DNA of 64,000 nt from a virus. This document shows, piece by piece, positions 25,226 to 33,613 of this stretch. The stretch covers positions 1 to 64,000 of IMG/VR virus record IMGVR_UViG_3300042484_002041, one strand, 5' to 3'. The position numbers and the translations under genes are program-made. How positions within the stretch are numbered: the first letter of the stretch is position 1; the number at the start of each line of letters is the position of its first letter. The notes beneath the pieces were generated by a model, which saw only the letters and a program-made list of their open reading frames with translations, had not been told where the DNA came from and did no database searches.

Positions 25226-26176
25226 ATGAAGAAAATTGTCTACGTGACCGGATGCTTGGGGTTTATAGGATCACACGTGACACGGCAATGTTTGGATCGT
25301 GGATGGTATGTGATTGGAGTTGATAGTTGTACTTACGCCAGTAATTGTAATTTCATGTCTGAGTTTGAAACGTGGCCCACGTTTAAATTTATCAAATCTG
25401 ATATCAATGATCTAGACCGATTGGTTGACTGCGACTATGTTATTAACACGGCTGCAGAAACACATGTAGATAACTCCATCATGAGCTCGGAAGTTTTCAT
25501 CCGCAGCAACATCAACGGGGTGCATCATTTACTGGAACTAATCAAGCAACAACCCAGTCACAAAGCGCCAGTGTTTTTGCAATTTAGTACCGATGAGGTT
25601 TATGGAGATATCGAGTCAGGAGCCCATACTGAACAAGATATGTTGCGGCCCTCAAATCCGTATTCGGCATCAAAGGCCGCTGCTGACATGTTGGTATTGG
25701 CGTGGAACAGAACCTTTGGTATCAAGTACATTATAGTGCGCCCAACCAACAACTATGGCATTGGACAGTATGTAGAGAAACTGATTCCAAAGTCGATCAA
25801 GTATCTTGAACTTGGCAGGAAAATTGATTTGCACGATCATGGTAGACCTGTGCGTACTTGGTTGCATGCCAAAGACACTGCTTGTGCAGTAATATCTATT
25901 ATCGATGCTGGATGTACCAATGAGATATTCAATATCAGTGGCAATACCGAATTACCCAATTGCGAAGTAATTAAAAAAATACTACATCTATATTACGGAG
26001 TTGATCACAACAGCAATTGGGAAACATTTACCACGCCTAGTGCCAGACAAGGACAGGATGTGCGCTACGCTATCGATGACAGCAAATTAAAAAAATTAGG
26101 TTGGGCACCAGAGGCCAAGTTCGACCAAGAACTAGAACAAATAGTCGAGAATTATAGGAATAATTTTGTATGGTAA
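25226..26176 (+). CDS. Nucleotide-sugar 4,6-dehydratase (RmlB-like extended SDR)
   Basis: The 316-residue protein has the NAD loop VTGCLGFIGSHV, the dehydratase signature FSTDEVYGD near residue 120 (Thr-Asp-Glu, diagnostic for sugar 4,6-dehydratases), the catalytic NPYSASKAA and PTNNYG. This would give a 4-keto-6-deoxy sugar nucleotide, the substrate of the RfbH-like enzyme at 26892. TDEVYGD favours a dTDP- or UDP-glucose enzyme over the CDP-glucose (RfbG) form, which is slightly at odds with the RfbH-like partner. It overlaps the next gene. Confidence 0.85.
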   Translation: MKKIVYVTGCLGFIGSHVTRQCLDRGWYVIGVDSCTYASNCNFMSEFETWPTFKFIKSDINDLDRLVDCDYVINTAAETHVDNSIMSSEVFIRSNINGVHHLLELIKQQPSHKAPVFLQFSTDEVYGDIESGAHTEQDMLRPSNPYSASKAAADMLVLAWNRTFGIKYIIVRPTNNYGIGQYVEKLIPKSIKYLELGRKIDLHDHGRPVRTWLHAKDTACAVISIIDAGCTNEIFNISGNTELPNCEVIKKILHLYYGVDHNSNWETFTTPSARQGQDVRYAIDDSKLKKLGWAPEAKFDQELEQIVENYRNNFVW

Positions 26177-26895
26177 AGAACTATCTAGTATGTTCAGTTC
26201 GCCCTATATCAGAAAATTGGATGGGCAATGATAGTTCACAATTATATTTAGACTATCAAGAAATGTATCGTTTAAGACTGGCTAGTTTTGAACACTTTGT
26301 AAAAGAACCGTTTGAAACAATATTGTGGACTGATCCTGCTACCAACGGCGATACCTGTGCATATCAAAATTGGTTGGACATTAAAGAATTATGGAATCGT
26401 GAATCTTGTAACGTATTCTGGGCCGGTGCCGACACACTTATGATTCAGCCTACAGAATTATTTTCAGATAGATTTACTGAATATCGATTGTTCAATTATA
26501 CTGATCCAAAAAGTTATAGAGATTTTGCACACTATTTTAATGATGATATACAATATTATCCACATACCATGTCAGACGATGTATGGAAACTTGGAGAAGA
26601 GTGGTTGACTCAAAGAGAAACCCACCCAGACCGTAATTGGGGTTTTGACCAGCTAAGACACAATGCCATGTTCTGGAACCAAGATATTGATGAGTCCGAC
26701 ATACTGCATCCAGAGATGGCCTATCAAGCAATGAATTTAAGAGTCCTGGCCCAAAATGTAATAGATTGGCATAATGACTGGAACCGTATATCTATAAATC
26801 AAGCTCACATATTACATTTTCATGGCAGTCGTGGTAGTCAAGCTGTAATAAACATTATGAGAGAAATGTGCAATCAACTTGCAATTAAAATATGA
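26170..26895 (+). CDS. Predicted glycosyltransferase (GT-A-like)
   Basis: The 241-residue protein starts YLVCSVRPISENWMGND and has NVFWAGADTLMIQPTELF near residues 81-98, where a nucleotide-sugar enzyme would have its metal site. There is a late HILHFHGSRG at residues ~216-225, and the histidine pair resembles the C-terminal metal ligand of GT-A enzymes. The gene is AT-rich, lies inside the deoxysugar operon and overlaps both neighbours, so transfer of the new sugar is the likely role. Confidence 0.5.
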   Translation: MVKNYLVCSVRPISENWMGNDSSQLYLDYQEMYRLRLASFEHFVKEPFETILWTDPATNGDTCAYQNWLDIKELWNRESCNVFWAGADTLMIQPTELFSDRFTEYRLFNYTDPKSYRDFAHYFNDDIQYYPHTMSDDVWKLGEEWLTQRETHPDRNWGFDQLRHNAMFWNQDIDESDILHPEMAYQAMNLRVLAQNVIDWHNDWNRISINQAHILHFHGSRGSQAVINIMREMCNQLAIKI

Positions 26896-28214
26896 AACAA
26901 ATATTAGAAGACATTAAAAAATATATTGATAATAAACAAGCAGACAAAACCTGGGTAGCCGGTAAAGACTTTGTAAACTATGCAGGGCCTCATTTTGACT
27001 CTTCGGAGTATGTGGCAGCAGCAGAAGTACTGCTCGACGGCTGGCTTGTTATGGGTAACAAAAGTCTAGAGTTTGAGCGCAAATTTCCAAAAGAGTTTGG
27101 GAAGACTCGCGGAGTATTAACCAACTCCGGGAGCAGCGCCAACCTGCTCATGATGACAGCAATGAAGTCCAAGCGCGGATACAACTTCCCGGCAGGAACC
27201 AAGGTGCTGATGCCTATTGCAGGATTCCCTACAACGTTGAATCCGACCATTCAAAACAATTTCACACCTGTGTTTTGTGACATTGAAATTGATACTCTGA
27301 ACATTGACTTGGATCAAGCAGAACAGATTCTTGCAACTGATACAGATATCAAAATTATCACGTTTGCTCATGTGCTAGGCAACCCCCCCAACATGGATCG
27401 TGTTATGGACCTGGTCCGCAAGCACTCGCTTGTACTGCTAGAGGACTGCTGTGATGGCTTAGGCACAACATACGACGGTCAACCCTTGGGCAGTTTTGGC
27501 GAGATGGCAAGTTGTAGTTTTTATCCGGCACATCACATGACCATGGGCGAAGGTGGCTTTGTAGCCATGAACGACGCCCATCAAGAAGTCATTGTTCGTT
27601 CCTTACGTGAATGGGGTCGTGGATGCTACTGTGTTGGCCCCGATGCCAACAAGTTAAAATGTGGTACTTGTAACAAACGTTTCAACGAGTGGATCCCTGA
27701 GATGCCGGGCGTAATATTTGACCACAAGTATGTGTACGACGAGATTGGTTACAACTTAAAACCCATTGAGCTGCAGGCTGCTATGGGCCTAGAACAGATC
27801 AAGAAGCTGCCAGAAATTCACACACTACGCCAACGCAACTACGAGCTGCTGTTTGCAATTTATGAAAAGTATGAAGAGTTCTTCCACCTGCCCCGTGCTC
27901 AGGACAAAGCAGACGTAAGTTGGTTTGCGTTTCCTCTTACCATTAGAGCAGGTGCGCCGTTTACACGCATGGACATTGTGGATTACCTTGAAGAAAATCT
28001 AATTCAAACCCGTCCCTACTTTGCCGGCAACATCATGTTACAGCCTGCCTACAGCCACTTGATGAATCCTGCAGACGCACGTGACAACTATCCTGTGGCT
28101 ACACTCACAATGAAAAACACATTCTTCCACGGTTGCAGTCCTGTTATTACACCGGAACAGATTGAGTACATTGGTGAGCAGGTAGATGGGTTTATGAGTT
28201 TATTTGGAGTTTAA
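26892..28214 (+). CDS. RfbH-like 4-keto-6-deoxyglucose 3-dehydrase (PLP/Fe-S)
   Basis: The 440-residue protein matches the length of RfbH-type 3-dehydrases (about 437). SFYPAHHMTMGEGG near residues 209-222 has histidine where ordinary DegT aminotransferases carry the PLP lysine; this is the hallmark of the 3-deoxygenating enzymes. Cysteines at CYC (~residue 246) and CGTC (~257-260) would bind the 2Fe-2S cluster. The enzyme removes the C3 hydroxyl to make 3,6-dideoxy-4-keto sugars. It is followed by a thiamine enzyme as in yersiniose A synthesis. Strong assignment for the fold; substrate inferred. Confidence 0.85.
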   Translation: MKQILEDIKKYIDNKQADKTWVAGKDFVNYAGPHFDSSEYVAAAEVLLDGWLVMGNKSLEFERKFPKEFGKTRGVLTNSGSSANLLMMTAMKSKRGYNFPAGTKVLMPIAGFPTTLNPTIQNNFTPVFCDIEIDTLNIDLDQAEQILATDTDIKIITFAHVLGNPPNMDRVMDLVRKHSLVLLEDCCDGLGTTYDGQPLGSFGEMASCSFYPAHHMTMGEGGFVAMNDAHQEVIVRSLREWGRGCYCVGPDANKLKCGTCNKRFNEWIPEMPGVIFDHKYVYDEIGYNLKPIELQAAMGLEQIKKLPEIHTLRQRNYELLFAIYEKYEEFFHLPRAQDKADVSWFAFPLTIRAGAPFTRMDIVDYLEENLIQTRPYFAGNIMLQPAYSHLMNPADARDNYPVATLTMKNTFFHGCSPVITPEQIEYIGEQVDGFMSLFGV

Positions 28215-28215
28215 T

Positions 28216-29226
28216 ATGAGAGTATGCGATTGGATAGCAGATTATCTTTATAATTTAGGCATTAAAAATGTCCATGGGCTCATGGGTGGAGGCGCTAGCG
28301 GATTAAATGATGGGTTTATTAAGAATGGTAAAATAAACTATATCTGTTATCATAACGAACAAGGTGCTGGGCACAGTGCAGTTGGAGAAGCAAAATTTAC
28401 TGGCCAATTAGCGGTTGTGAATCCCACCACTGGATGTGCTGGCACTAATTGCACTACTAGTGTATTGGATGCCTGGCAAGATAGTGTTCCTGTTTTATTT
28501 TTAAGTGGCAATGTAAAGCTCAATACCTGTAGTGGGTGGATTAATCAAACTCAGGGGATTAATTTGCGCAAATATGGTGTTCAAGAGCATCATATTGTTG
28601 ATACAGTAAAATCAATTACTAAAATGTCGTACTTTATAACTTCTCCAGATGAAGTTGCCAAAGTTATTCAAGAAGCAATGTATGTTGCTACTACAGGGCG
28701 GCCCGGTCCTGTATGGATTGATATTCCAGGTAATATTCAGACTTCGCCTATGCCCGCTGAGTTTGAAACATTTAATATACCAGAACAAACACAGTCACAG
28801 GTTGATATAAAATCAGTAATTGATGCATTAGAGCAGAGTCAGCGTCCATTGGTTGTTGCAGGGGATGGCATACGACAATCACGCACAGTGAATTATTTTG
28901 TTAGATTTGTTGAAAAGTATCAACTTCCGTTTGTTACTACCTATGGTGGGCGAGATATAACTTCCAATGATTATTCTCTGAATGTTGGTCCTATTGGTGT
29001 TCGTGGTAGCCGAGCAGGAAATTTTGCTTTACAAAATGCCGACTTGTTATTGATACTTGGTACCAGTCTTAGTAGCGGTGTCGTGGGCTATGACCCAGCA
29101 CAGTTTAGTCCATTTAGTTATAAAATTGTTGTTGATTGCGATTCTAATGAGTTAGAAAAAAATATTATACACATGGATCAAAAACATCAACTTGACTTGC
29201 AAGATTTTTTTGGAGCGATGCTATGA
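28216..29226 (+). CDS. Thiamine diphosphate enzyme, N-terminal and central domains (YerE/acetolactate synthase-like)
   Basis: From the ATG at 28216 the product has 336 residues. The Pyr domain has the catalytic glutamate in CYHNEQGAGH near residue 50, and later VNPTTGCAGTNCTTSV, typical of the acetolactate synthase family. The C-terminal third is the central Rossmann-like domain (VVAGDGIRQS, LLILGTSLSSG). The thiamine-binding domain is on the next gene, so one normal enzyme is split in two chains. With the 3-dehydrase upstream, a YerE-type transfer of a two-carbon unit to a dideoxy sugar is plausible. Confidence 0.8.
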   Translation: MRVCDWIADYLYNLGIKNVHGLMGGGASGLNDGFIKNGKINYICYHNEQGAGHSAVGEAKFTGQLAVVNPTTGCAGTNCTTSVLDAWQDSVPVLFLSGNVKLNTCSGWINQTQGINLRKYGVQEHHIVDTVKSITKMSYFITSPDEVAKVIQEAMYVATTGRPGPVWIDIPGNIQTSPMPAEFETFNIPEQTQSQVDIKSVIDALEQSQRPLVVAGDGIRQSRTVNYFVRFVEKYQLPFVTTYGGRDITSNDYSLNVGPIGVRGSRAGNFALQNADLLLILGTSLSSGVVGYDPAQFSPFSYKIVVDCDSNELEKNIIHMDQKHQLDLQDFFGAML

Positions 29227-29975
29227 CAAGAACACAATGGATTAAAAGTTGTCAACGTTGGAAAGCAAAATGGCCGATTATACAACAAGAATATCTTCCG
29301 CAACCAGAAGATCAGGCACTTAATATCTATGCTGTGTTGCATGCTATTAATCAACATAGCACAGCCAATGATATTCTCATGGGCGATGGCGGCAGTATAG
29401 GATACGCAGGCCCTACAGCAATGAATGCCAAGCAAGGACAAAGAATAATTTTAAATCTTGCGCAAGGTGAAATGGGATGGGCATTGCCGGCATCTATAGG
29501 TGTATCAATGTCTAGTAATCAACCAGTTATTGCAACCATGGGCGATGGTAGTTTTATGTTAAACATGCAAGAACTTGCCACAGTAAAACAACATAATCTA
29601 AACATCAAATATGTTGTTATGAATAACCGGGGTTACCTAAGCATTAAAAATACACAGAACAAATACTTTGGCGGTCGTGTGTATGGCACAAGTTCTGAAA
29701 CTGGACTTTGGTTTCCTGATTTTGCCAATGTTGCTCAGGCATTTAAAATTGGGTATGCAAAAGTTTCCACTAAAAAAGATCTTGACAATATAAAAGTATT
29801 GTTATCGACTCTGGGCCCAATGATTATTGACTGCACTTGTTTATCTGAGCAAGAAATTATGCCTGGACAAGCTCTTAAAAATGGGCATCAAGCAGCATTA
29901 CATGATATGTATCCGTTTCTAAGTGACAAAGAGATGCAAGAAGAAATTATTAACAAAAAATTGTTAGACCTATGA
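29223..29975 (+). CDS. Thiamine diphosphate enzyme, cofactor-binding (PP) domain
   Basis: The 250-residue protein has the thiamine-binding motif starting GDGSFMLNMQELAT near residue 107 and ending in VVMNN about 28 residues later, as required for the GDG...NN motif. It overlaps the upstream half-gene by four bases, so both chains are made together and should form one acetolactate-synthase-like enzyme. The split is at a natural domain boundary, and each half has intact start and stop signals. Confidence 0.8.
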   Translation: MTRTQWIKSCQRWKAKWPIIQQEYLPQPEDQALNIYAVLHAINQHSTANDILMGDGGSIGYAGPTAMNAKQGQRIILNLAQGEMGWALPASIGVSMSSNQPVIATMGDGSFMLNMQELATVKQHNLNIKYVVMNNRGYLSIKNTQNKYFGGRVYGTSSETGLWFPDFANVAQAFKIGYAKVSTKKDLDNIKVLLSTLGPMIIDCTCLSEQEIMPGQALKNGHQAALHDMYPFLSDKEMQEEIINKKLLDL

Positions 29976-30664
29976 CAAATTCTATGACAAATTCTACATG
30001 CAAAACAAACCCAACGTTACAAGACCTAATTGAAGTAAGAGAATCTAGTTACCCTGAACTGGGAACATTATGGTGGCCCAGTTACGATCGAGGAATGTGG
30101 GATTACATGCACCAGTATCGCCTGGCACCAGAATTTTTTGATACGTTAATGACGCATGTCACTGGCAATGGTATCGTAGTGCAAGCCGGTGGCAACTGCG
30201 GACAGTATGTAAGACAGTTCAGTCAACGTTTTGATACTGTATATACATTCGAACCAGATCCAATAAATTTTTTATGTTTGACTTTGAACTGCGGTGACAA
30301 TGTGATAAAAACACAGGCCTGTGTGGGCAATGAAAGAAAATTTGTAAACGTAAGCAAAGATAATGATTCGGGCGCTATTCATGTAAGCGGTACGGGTAAT
30401 GTACCTACAGTAATCATTGATGACCTAAATTTACCGGCCTGTGATTTGATACAGTTAGACATTGAAGGTTACGAATATTTTGCATTGTTGGGAGCTCAAC
30501 GTACCATTGAAAAATATCATCCTTTGCTCATGTTAGAATGGTGCGAGCCGTGGGCTAGACGATATGGAACTGATGAAAAAATGCGAGATAATTTTTTTAG
30601 TGATCTAGGATATTGTCAAATTATAAAACAAGATACTGATATTATTTACAAATACCAACCATGA
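29972..30664 (+). CDS. FkbM-family methyltransferase
   Basis: In this 230-residue protein, IVVQAGGNCGQYVRQFSQ is near residue 70 and VYTFEPDPINFLCL is near 90, in the positions of SAM motifs I and II. LDIEGYEYFALLGAQ near 164 is the DxEGxE-type motif of the FkbM family. Such enzymes O-methylate sugars in glycans and natural products. In this operon it probably methylates the deoxysugar. The start carries a short repeat (ATGACAAATTCT twice), so the exact start codon is ambiguous. Confidence 0.8.
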   Translation: MTNSMTNSTCKTNPTLQDLIEVRESSYPELGTLWWPSYDRGMWDYMHQYRLAPEFFDTLMTHVTGNGIVVQAGGNCGQYVRQFSQRFDTVYTFEPDPINFLCLTLNCGDNVIKTQACVGNERKFVNVSKDNDSGAIHVSGTGNVPTVIIDDLNLPACDLIQLDIEGYEYFALLGAQRTIEKYHPLLMLEWCEPWARRYGTDEKMRDNFFSDLGYCQIIKQDTDIIYKYQP

Positions 30665-31599
30665 AAACAGTATTAATTACCGGTGCCAATGGTTTTATTG
30701 GCCACTACTTGGTAAAAGAATTTTTACCCAATCATCGTGTGATCTGCATGGTTCGTCCAGGTACCCACAACATGGGCAGACTTCAGGATGTGATCAATCA
30801 TGTTGAAATAGTCGAGCACGATATTAAAAATCCCTGTGTTGATTTGCCAGCAGTGGACATCATACTACACGCAGGTGCCAATCCCAGTGCAGCCGATAGC
30901 TTGAACAATCCTACAGCATCGGTTATGGACAATGTGCTGGGCACACTAAACTTGTTGGAATATGCACGGAATACCGGTGTTGAACGATTTGTGTATTATA
31001 GTAGTGCAGAAGTATTTGGCCCTATACCTATCGGTCAAGACAGTCAAGCAACTGATGCCTACAACAGCAATAGTCCTTATGCAGCCAGTAAAGCTGCTGG
31101 GGAGGAGTTGTGTGTGTCTTACGCCAACTCGTTTGGTATTGCTGTTAGTATTATTCACATCAACAACACCTTTGGTCCACGTTGCCAAAGCAATCGGTTG
31201 CCAGTTATAATCATGCGCCAATTGCTAGCAGGCCAGACCATAAACCTGCATGTGGGCACAGATGGAGTAATTGGCGGCCGGAGATGGCTGTATGCCGGAG
31301 ATGTAGCCGGCCACACAAGATTTATTCTACAAGTGCAGTCTGTACTGTGTGAAAAATGGAACAGTGCCGGAAGTAGATTTATTGATAACCTTGAGTTTGC
31401 ACAAAAAATAGCCCGCTTGATGGATCTTGAACTGCTATATAAATTAGTTCCGATAGATCGGCCAGGACACGACTTGTGTTACAGCATTGATCCTAGTAAA
31501 CTATATGAGCTAGGATGGCAAGAACCAGCAGCAATTGATCAACGATTGGCACACACTATTCAGTGGTATCGGGACAATCCCGAATGGCTCTATCGTTGA
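30661..31599 (+). CDS. Nucleotide-sugar epimerase/reductase (extended SDR)
   Basis: The 312-residue protein has the NAD(P) loop ITGANGFIGHYLVKE, the catalytic serine in YYSSAEVFG near residue 119, and the YxxxK set in SPYAASKAAGE near 139-149. The alanine after the catalytic serine pair (SSAE) distinguishes it from the STDE dehydratase upstream. As the last sugar gene of the operon it could be the C4 reductase that finishes a branched dideoxy sugar (YerF-like role) or an epimerase. Fold is certain, specificity inferred. Confidence 0.8.
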   Translation: MKTVLITGANGFIGHYLVKEFLPNHRVICMVRPGTHNMGRLQDVINHVEIVEHDIKNPCVDLPAVDIILHAGANPSAADSLNNPTASVMDNVLGTLNLLEYARNTGVERFVYYSSAEVFGPIPIGQDSQATDAYNSNSPYAASKAAGEELCVSYANSFGIAVSIIHINNTFGPRCQSNRLPVIIMRQLLAGQTINLHVGTDGVIGGRRWLYAGDVAGHTRFILQVQSVLCEKWNSAGSRFIDNLEFAQKIARLMDLELLYKLVPIDRPGHDLCYSIDPSKLYELGWQEPAAIDQRLAHTIQWYRDNPEWLYR

Positions 31600-31624
31600 T
31601 ACTTAACATAAAACAGGAGTTTAT

Positions 31625-31996
31625 ATGAGTGATGTTTTCGAAGACCAACGTAAGTTTATGCGAGCATGTGGGCAAACCATCGATACACCCAATGCAGCAC
31701 AGTTCAAGTTGTACTGTGACTTGATCAAGGAGGAAGTTGCCGAACTGGCTGCTGCTGTGGCCAATAGCGATCGCGTCGAGCAACTGGATGCCTTAATTGA
31801 TATCATGGTGGTCACAGCCGGTGCACTGCACAGCATGGGTGTTGATTCTCCCGGCGCCTGGAAGGAAGTAATGCGCAGCAACTTTGCCAAGGTTGATCAA
31901 CGTACCGGTAAAGTTATTCGTAGAGAAGATGGTAAAATTCTCAAACCCACAAACTGGGAACCACCCAGGCTCAAAGGATTTGTGCTTGCGGTATGA
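31625..31996 (+). CDS. MazG-like / HisE-fold nucleoside triphosphate pyrophosphohydrolase
   Basis: The 123-residue protein has the EExxE...ExxD helical pattern (KEEVAELAAA near residue 37, QLDALIDIMVVTAGALHSMG near 57-76) and a C-terminal RTGKVIRREDGKILKP. This matches phage all-alpha NTP pyrophosphohydrolases. These remove unwanted or signalling nucleotides such as dNTPs or ppGpp. A second such enzyme follows at 32074. AGGAG precedes the ATG. Confidence 0.8.
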   Translation: MSDVFEDQRKFMRACGQTIDTPNAAQFKLYCDLIKEEVAELAAAVANSDRVEQLDALIDIMVVTAGALHSMGVDSPGAWKEVMRSNFAKVDQRTGKVIRREDGKILKPTNWEPPRLKGFVLAV

Positions 31997-32038
31997 AAAT
32001 AACAGTGGCCGGTACAGCCGAAATGTTAGCCAAACAGC

Positions 32039-32067
32039 TTGTGTAATCTAAATATCTATGTTACACT
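32039..32067 (+). promoter_or_regulatory. Promoter giving a leaderless transcript of the 32074 gene
   Basis: TTGTGT and TACACT are 17 bases apart. The ATG lies only six bases after the -10 box, so transcription would begin at or next to the start codon. No ribosome site is present. Confidence 0.5.
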
Positions 32068-32073
32068 AGCAAT

Positions 32074-32364
32074 ATGAATTCCAAAGAAACTGAAGTAATG
32101 AACATTCTGCAAGAAGAATGTGCCGAGGTCATTCAAGCTGTCAGCAAATGCGCTAGGTTTGGGATTGACAATTGCAAGCCGCAAGCCCGAGTGACTAACC
32201 GGGAACATCTTGAAGAAGAAGCAGGTGACTTGCTTTGCATGCTTCAGTTGATGATGGAGATGGGTGTACTCAACGAAAAGAAAGTATATGATGCTGCGCT
32301 CCAGAAACGAGCAAAACTGCACAAATGGTCGAATATCTTTACACATGACGTTACAACAGAATGA
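32074..32364 (+). CDS. MazG-like nucleotide pyrophosphohydrolase, second copy
   Basis: The 96-residue protein has NILQEECAEVIQAVSK and, about 40 residues later, LEEEAGDLLCMLQLMMEMG. These are the two metal-binding Glu/Asp helices of the MazG-like fold. It differs from the protein at 31625, so the pair are distant relatives rather than a recent duplication. Transcription appears to start at the ATG. It overlaps queE by four bases, so nucleotide cleansing and base modification are co-expressed. Confidence 0.75.
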   Translation: MNSKETEVMNILQEECAEVIQAVSKCARFGIDNCKPQARVTNREHLEEEAGDLLCMLQLMMEMGVLNEKKVYDAALQKRAKLHKWSNIFTHDVTTE

Positions 32365-33218
32365 GCAAACTTAAAATCTCAGAACTATTTTATAGCATCC
32401 AGGGCGAGGGACGATACATGGGTGTACCCAGTGTGTTCTTGCGCACATTTGGCTGCAACTTTACCTGCGACGGATTCGGTATGACACGTGGGGAGAAAAG
32501 CCAAGAGCGTATCAAGATTGCTGCACTAGACAGCTTTGGCCCATACGCTAACTACAAAGAACTTCCCCTTGTTAGTACCGGATGTGACAGCTATGCGTCC
32601 TGGGATCCTGCATTCAAGCATCTTAGCCCGGTGATTGATACCAAGGACATTGTCAAGAGCATTTGTGAAATGCTGCCGCACAAAGAGTGGCGTGAAGAAC
32701 ACTTGGTTATCACAGGCGGAGAACCCTTGTTGGGATGGCAACGTGCTTATCCAGACTTGTTGAATCATCCGTCAATGCAAGGACTGAAAGAGATCACGTT
32801 TGAAACCAATGGTACTCAACAGTTGACCGGTGAGTTCAAACGATATCTTGCAGATTGGGGCATTGAGAAACGCGGATACAACGCTATTACATTTAGTGTC
32901 AGCGCCAAGCTTGGGGTCAGTGGCGAATCAAGAGAAGATGCTATTCTTCCTGAAGTAGTATGCGAATATGAACAAGTAGGATACACCTATCTAAAGTTTG
33001 TGATTGCGTCCGAAGAGGATGCAGCCGAAGCACTAGAAGTTATAGGAATTTACCGTGCTGCTGGATTTAAAGGGCCTGCATACTTGATGCCTATTGGCGG
33101 GGTAGAAAAGGTGTACGGCATGAACAATCGCAACGTGGCAGCATTTGCAATCAAACACGGGCTAAGGTATAGCGATCGGCTCCAGGTGCCCTTGTTCAAG
33201 AACGAGTGGGGCACTTGA
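32361..33218 (+). CDS. queE: 7-carboxy-7-deazaguanine synthase-like radical SAM enzyme (QueE)
   Basis: The 285-residue protein begins ELFYSIQGEGRYMGVPSVF and RTFGCNFTC, standard for QueE. The third cluster cysteine is not within the usual CxxxCxxC (here CNFTCDGF); a cysteine in VSTGCDSYASW about 40 residues later is the likely third ligand, a layout I know from other phage QueE proteins. TGGEPLLGWQ is the SAM-binding element. QueE makes 7-carboxy-7-deazaguanine from the QueD product, completing the visible precursor path for DpdA. Confidence 0.85.
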   Translation: MSKLKISELFYSIQGEGRYMGVPSVFLRTFGCNFTCDGFGMTRGEKSQERIKIAALDSFGPYANYKELPLVSTGCDSYASWDPAFKHLSPVIDTKDIVKSICEMLPHKEWREEHLVITGGEPLLGWQRAYPDLLNHPSMQGLKEITFETNGTQQLTGEFKRYLADWGIEKRGYNAITFSVSAKLGVSGESREDAILPEVVCEYEQVGYTYLKFVIASEEDAAEALEVIGIYRAAGFKGPAYLMPIGGVEKVYGMNNRNVAAFAIKHGLRYSDRLQVPLFKNEWGT

Positions 33219-33610
33219 TGTTTGAATATTTGAAGAAAAAATTTACAAAGCCGTCGGTGTCCGAAGCACCAAAGGCTCCGAAGGCTGATGCTGCGCCTAA
33301 GAAATCCCCCAAGGAACTGGCTACCGAACGCGGAGAACCGTATGTGGCAATCCTTGGACTAGAGGTTGATCCTGAAAATCTGCATCAGGGCGCATTCGAA
33401 ATTGACTGGAATGAAAAGTTTGTTGCCAATCTAGTTCGTGCTGGATATCAACTCAAACGCGAAGACTCTGACTCGGAAATTGTAGACCGGTGGTTTCAGA
33501 ATGTCTGCAGACACGTTGTAATGGAAACCTGGGAACAGGAACAGGCCATGAACCCGCAACCTTATGTACGCAGCAGGAATCTAGGTAACGGACGCAGAGA
33601 AGTAAGTTGA
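33218..33610 (+). CDS. Conserved phage hypothetical protein
   Basis: The ATG at 33218 overlaps the queE stop (TGATG), giving 130 residues. The N-terminus is Lys/Ala/Pro-rich (APKAPKADAAPKKSPKELA), followed by a compact domain with PYVAILGLEVDPENLHQGAFE. The second half resembles uncharacterised T4-like phage proteins. No functional motif is seen. Confidence 0.65.
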   Translation: MFEYLKKKFTKPSVSEAPKAPKADAAPKKSPKELATERGEPYVAILGLEVDPENLHQGAFEIDWNEKFVANLVRAGYQLKREDSDSEIVDRWFQNVCRHVVMETWEQEQAMNPQPYVRSRNLGNGRREVS

Positions 33611-33613
33611 AGT

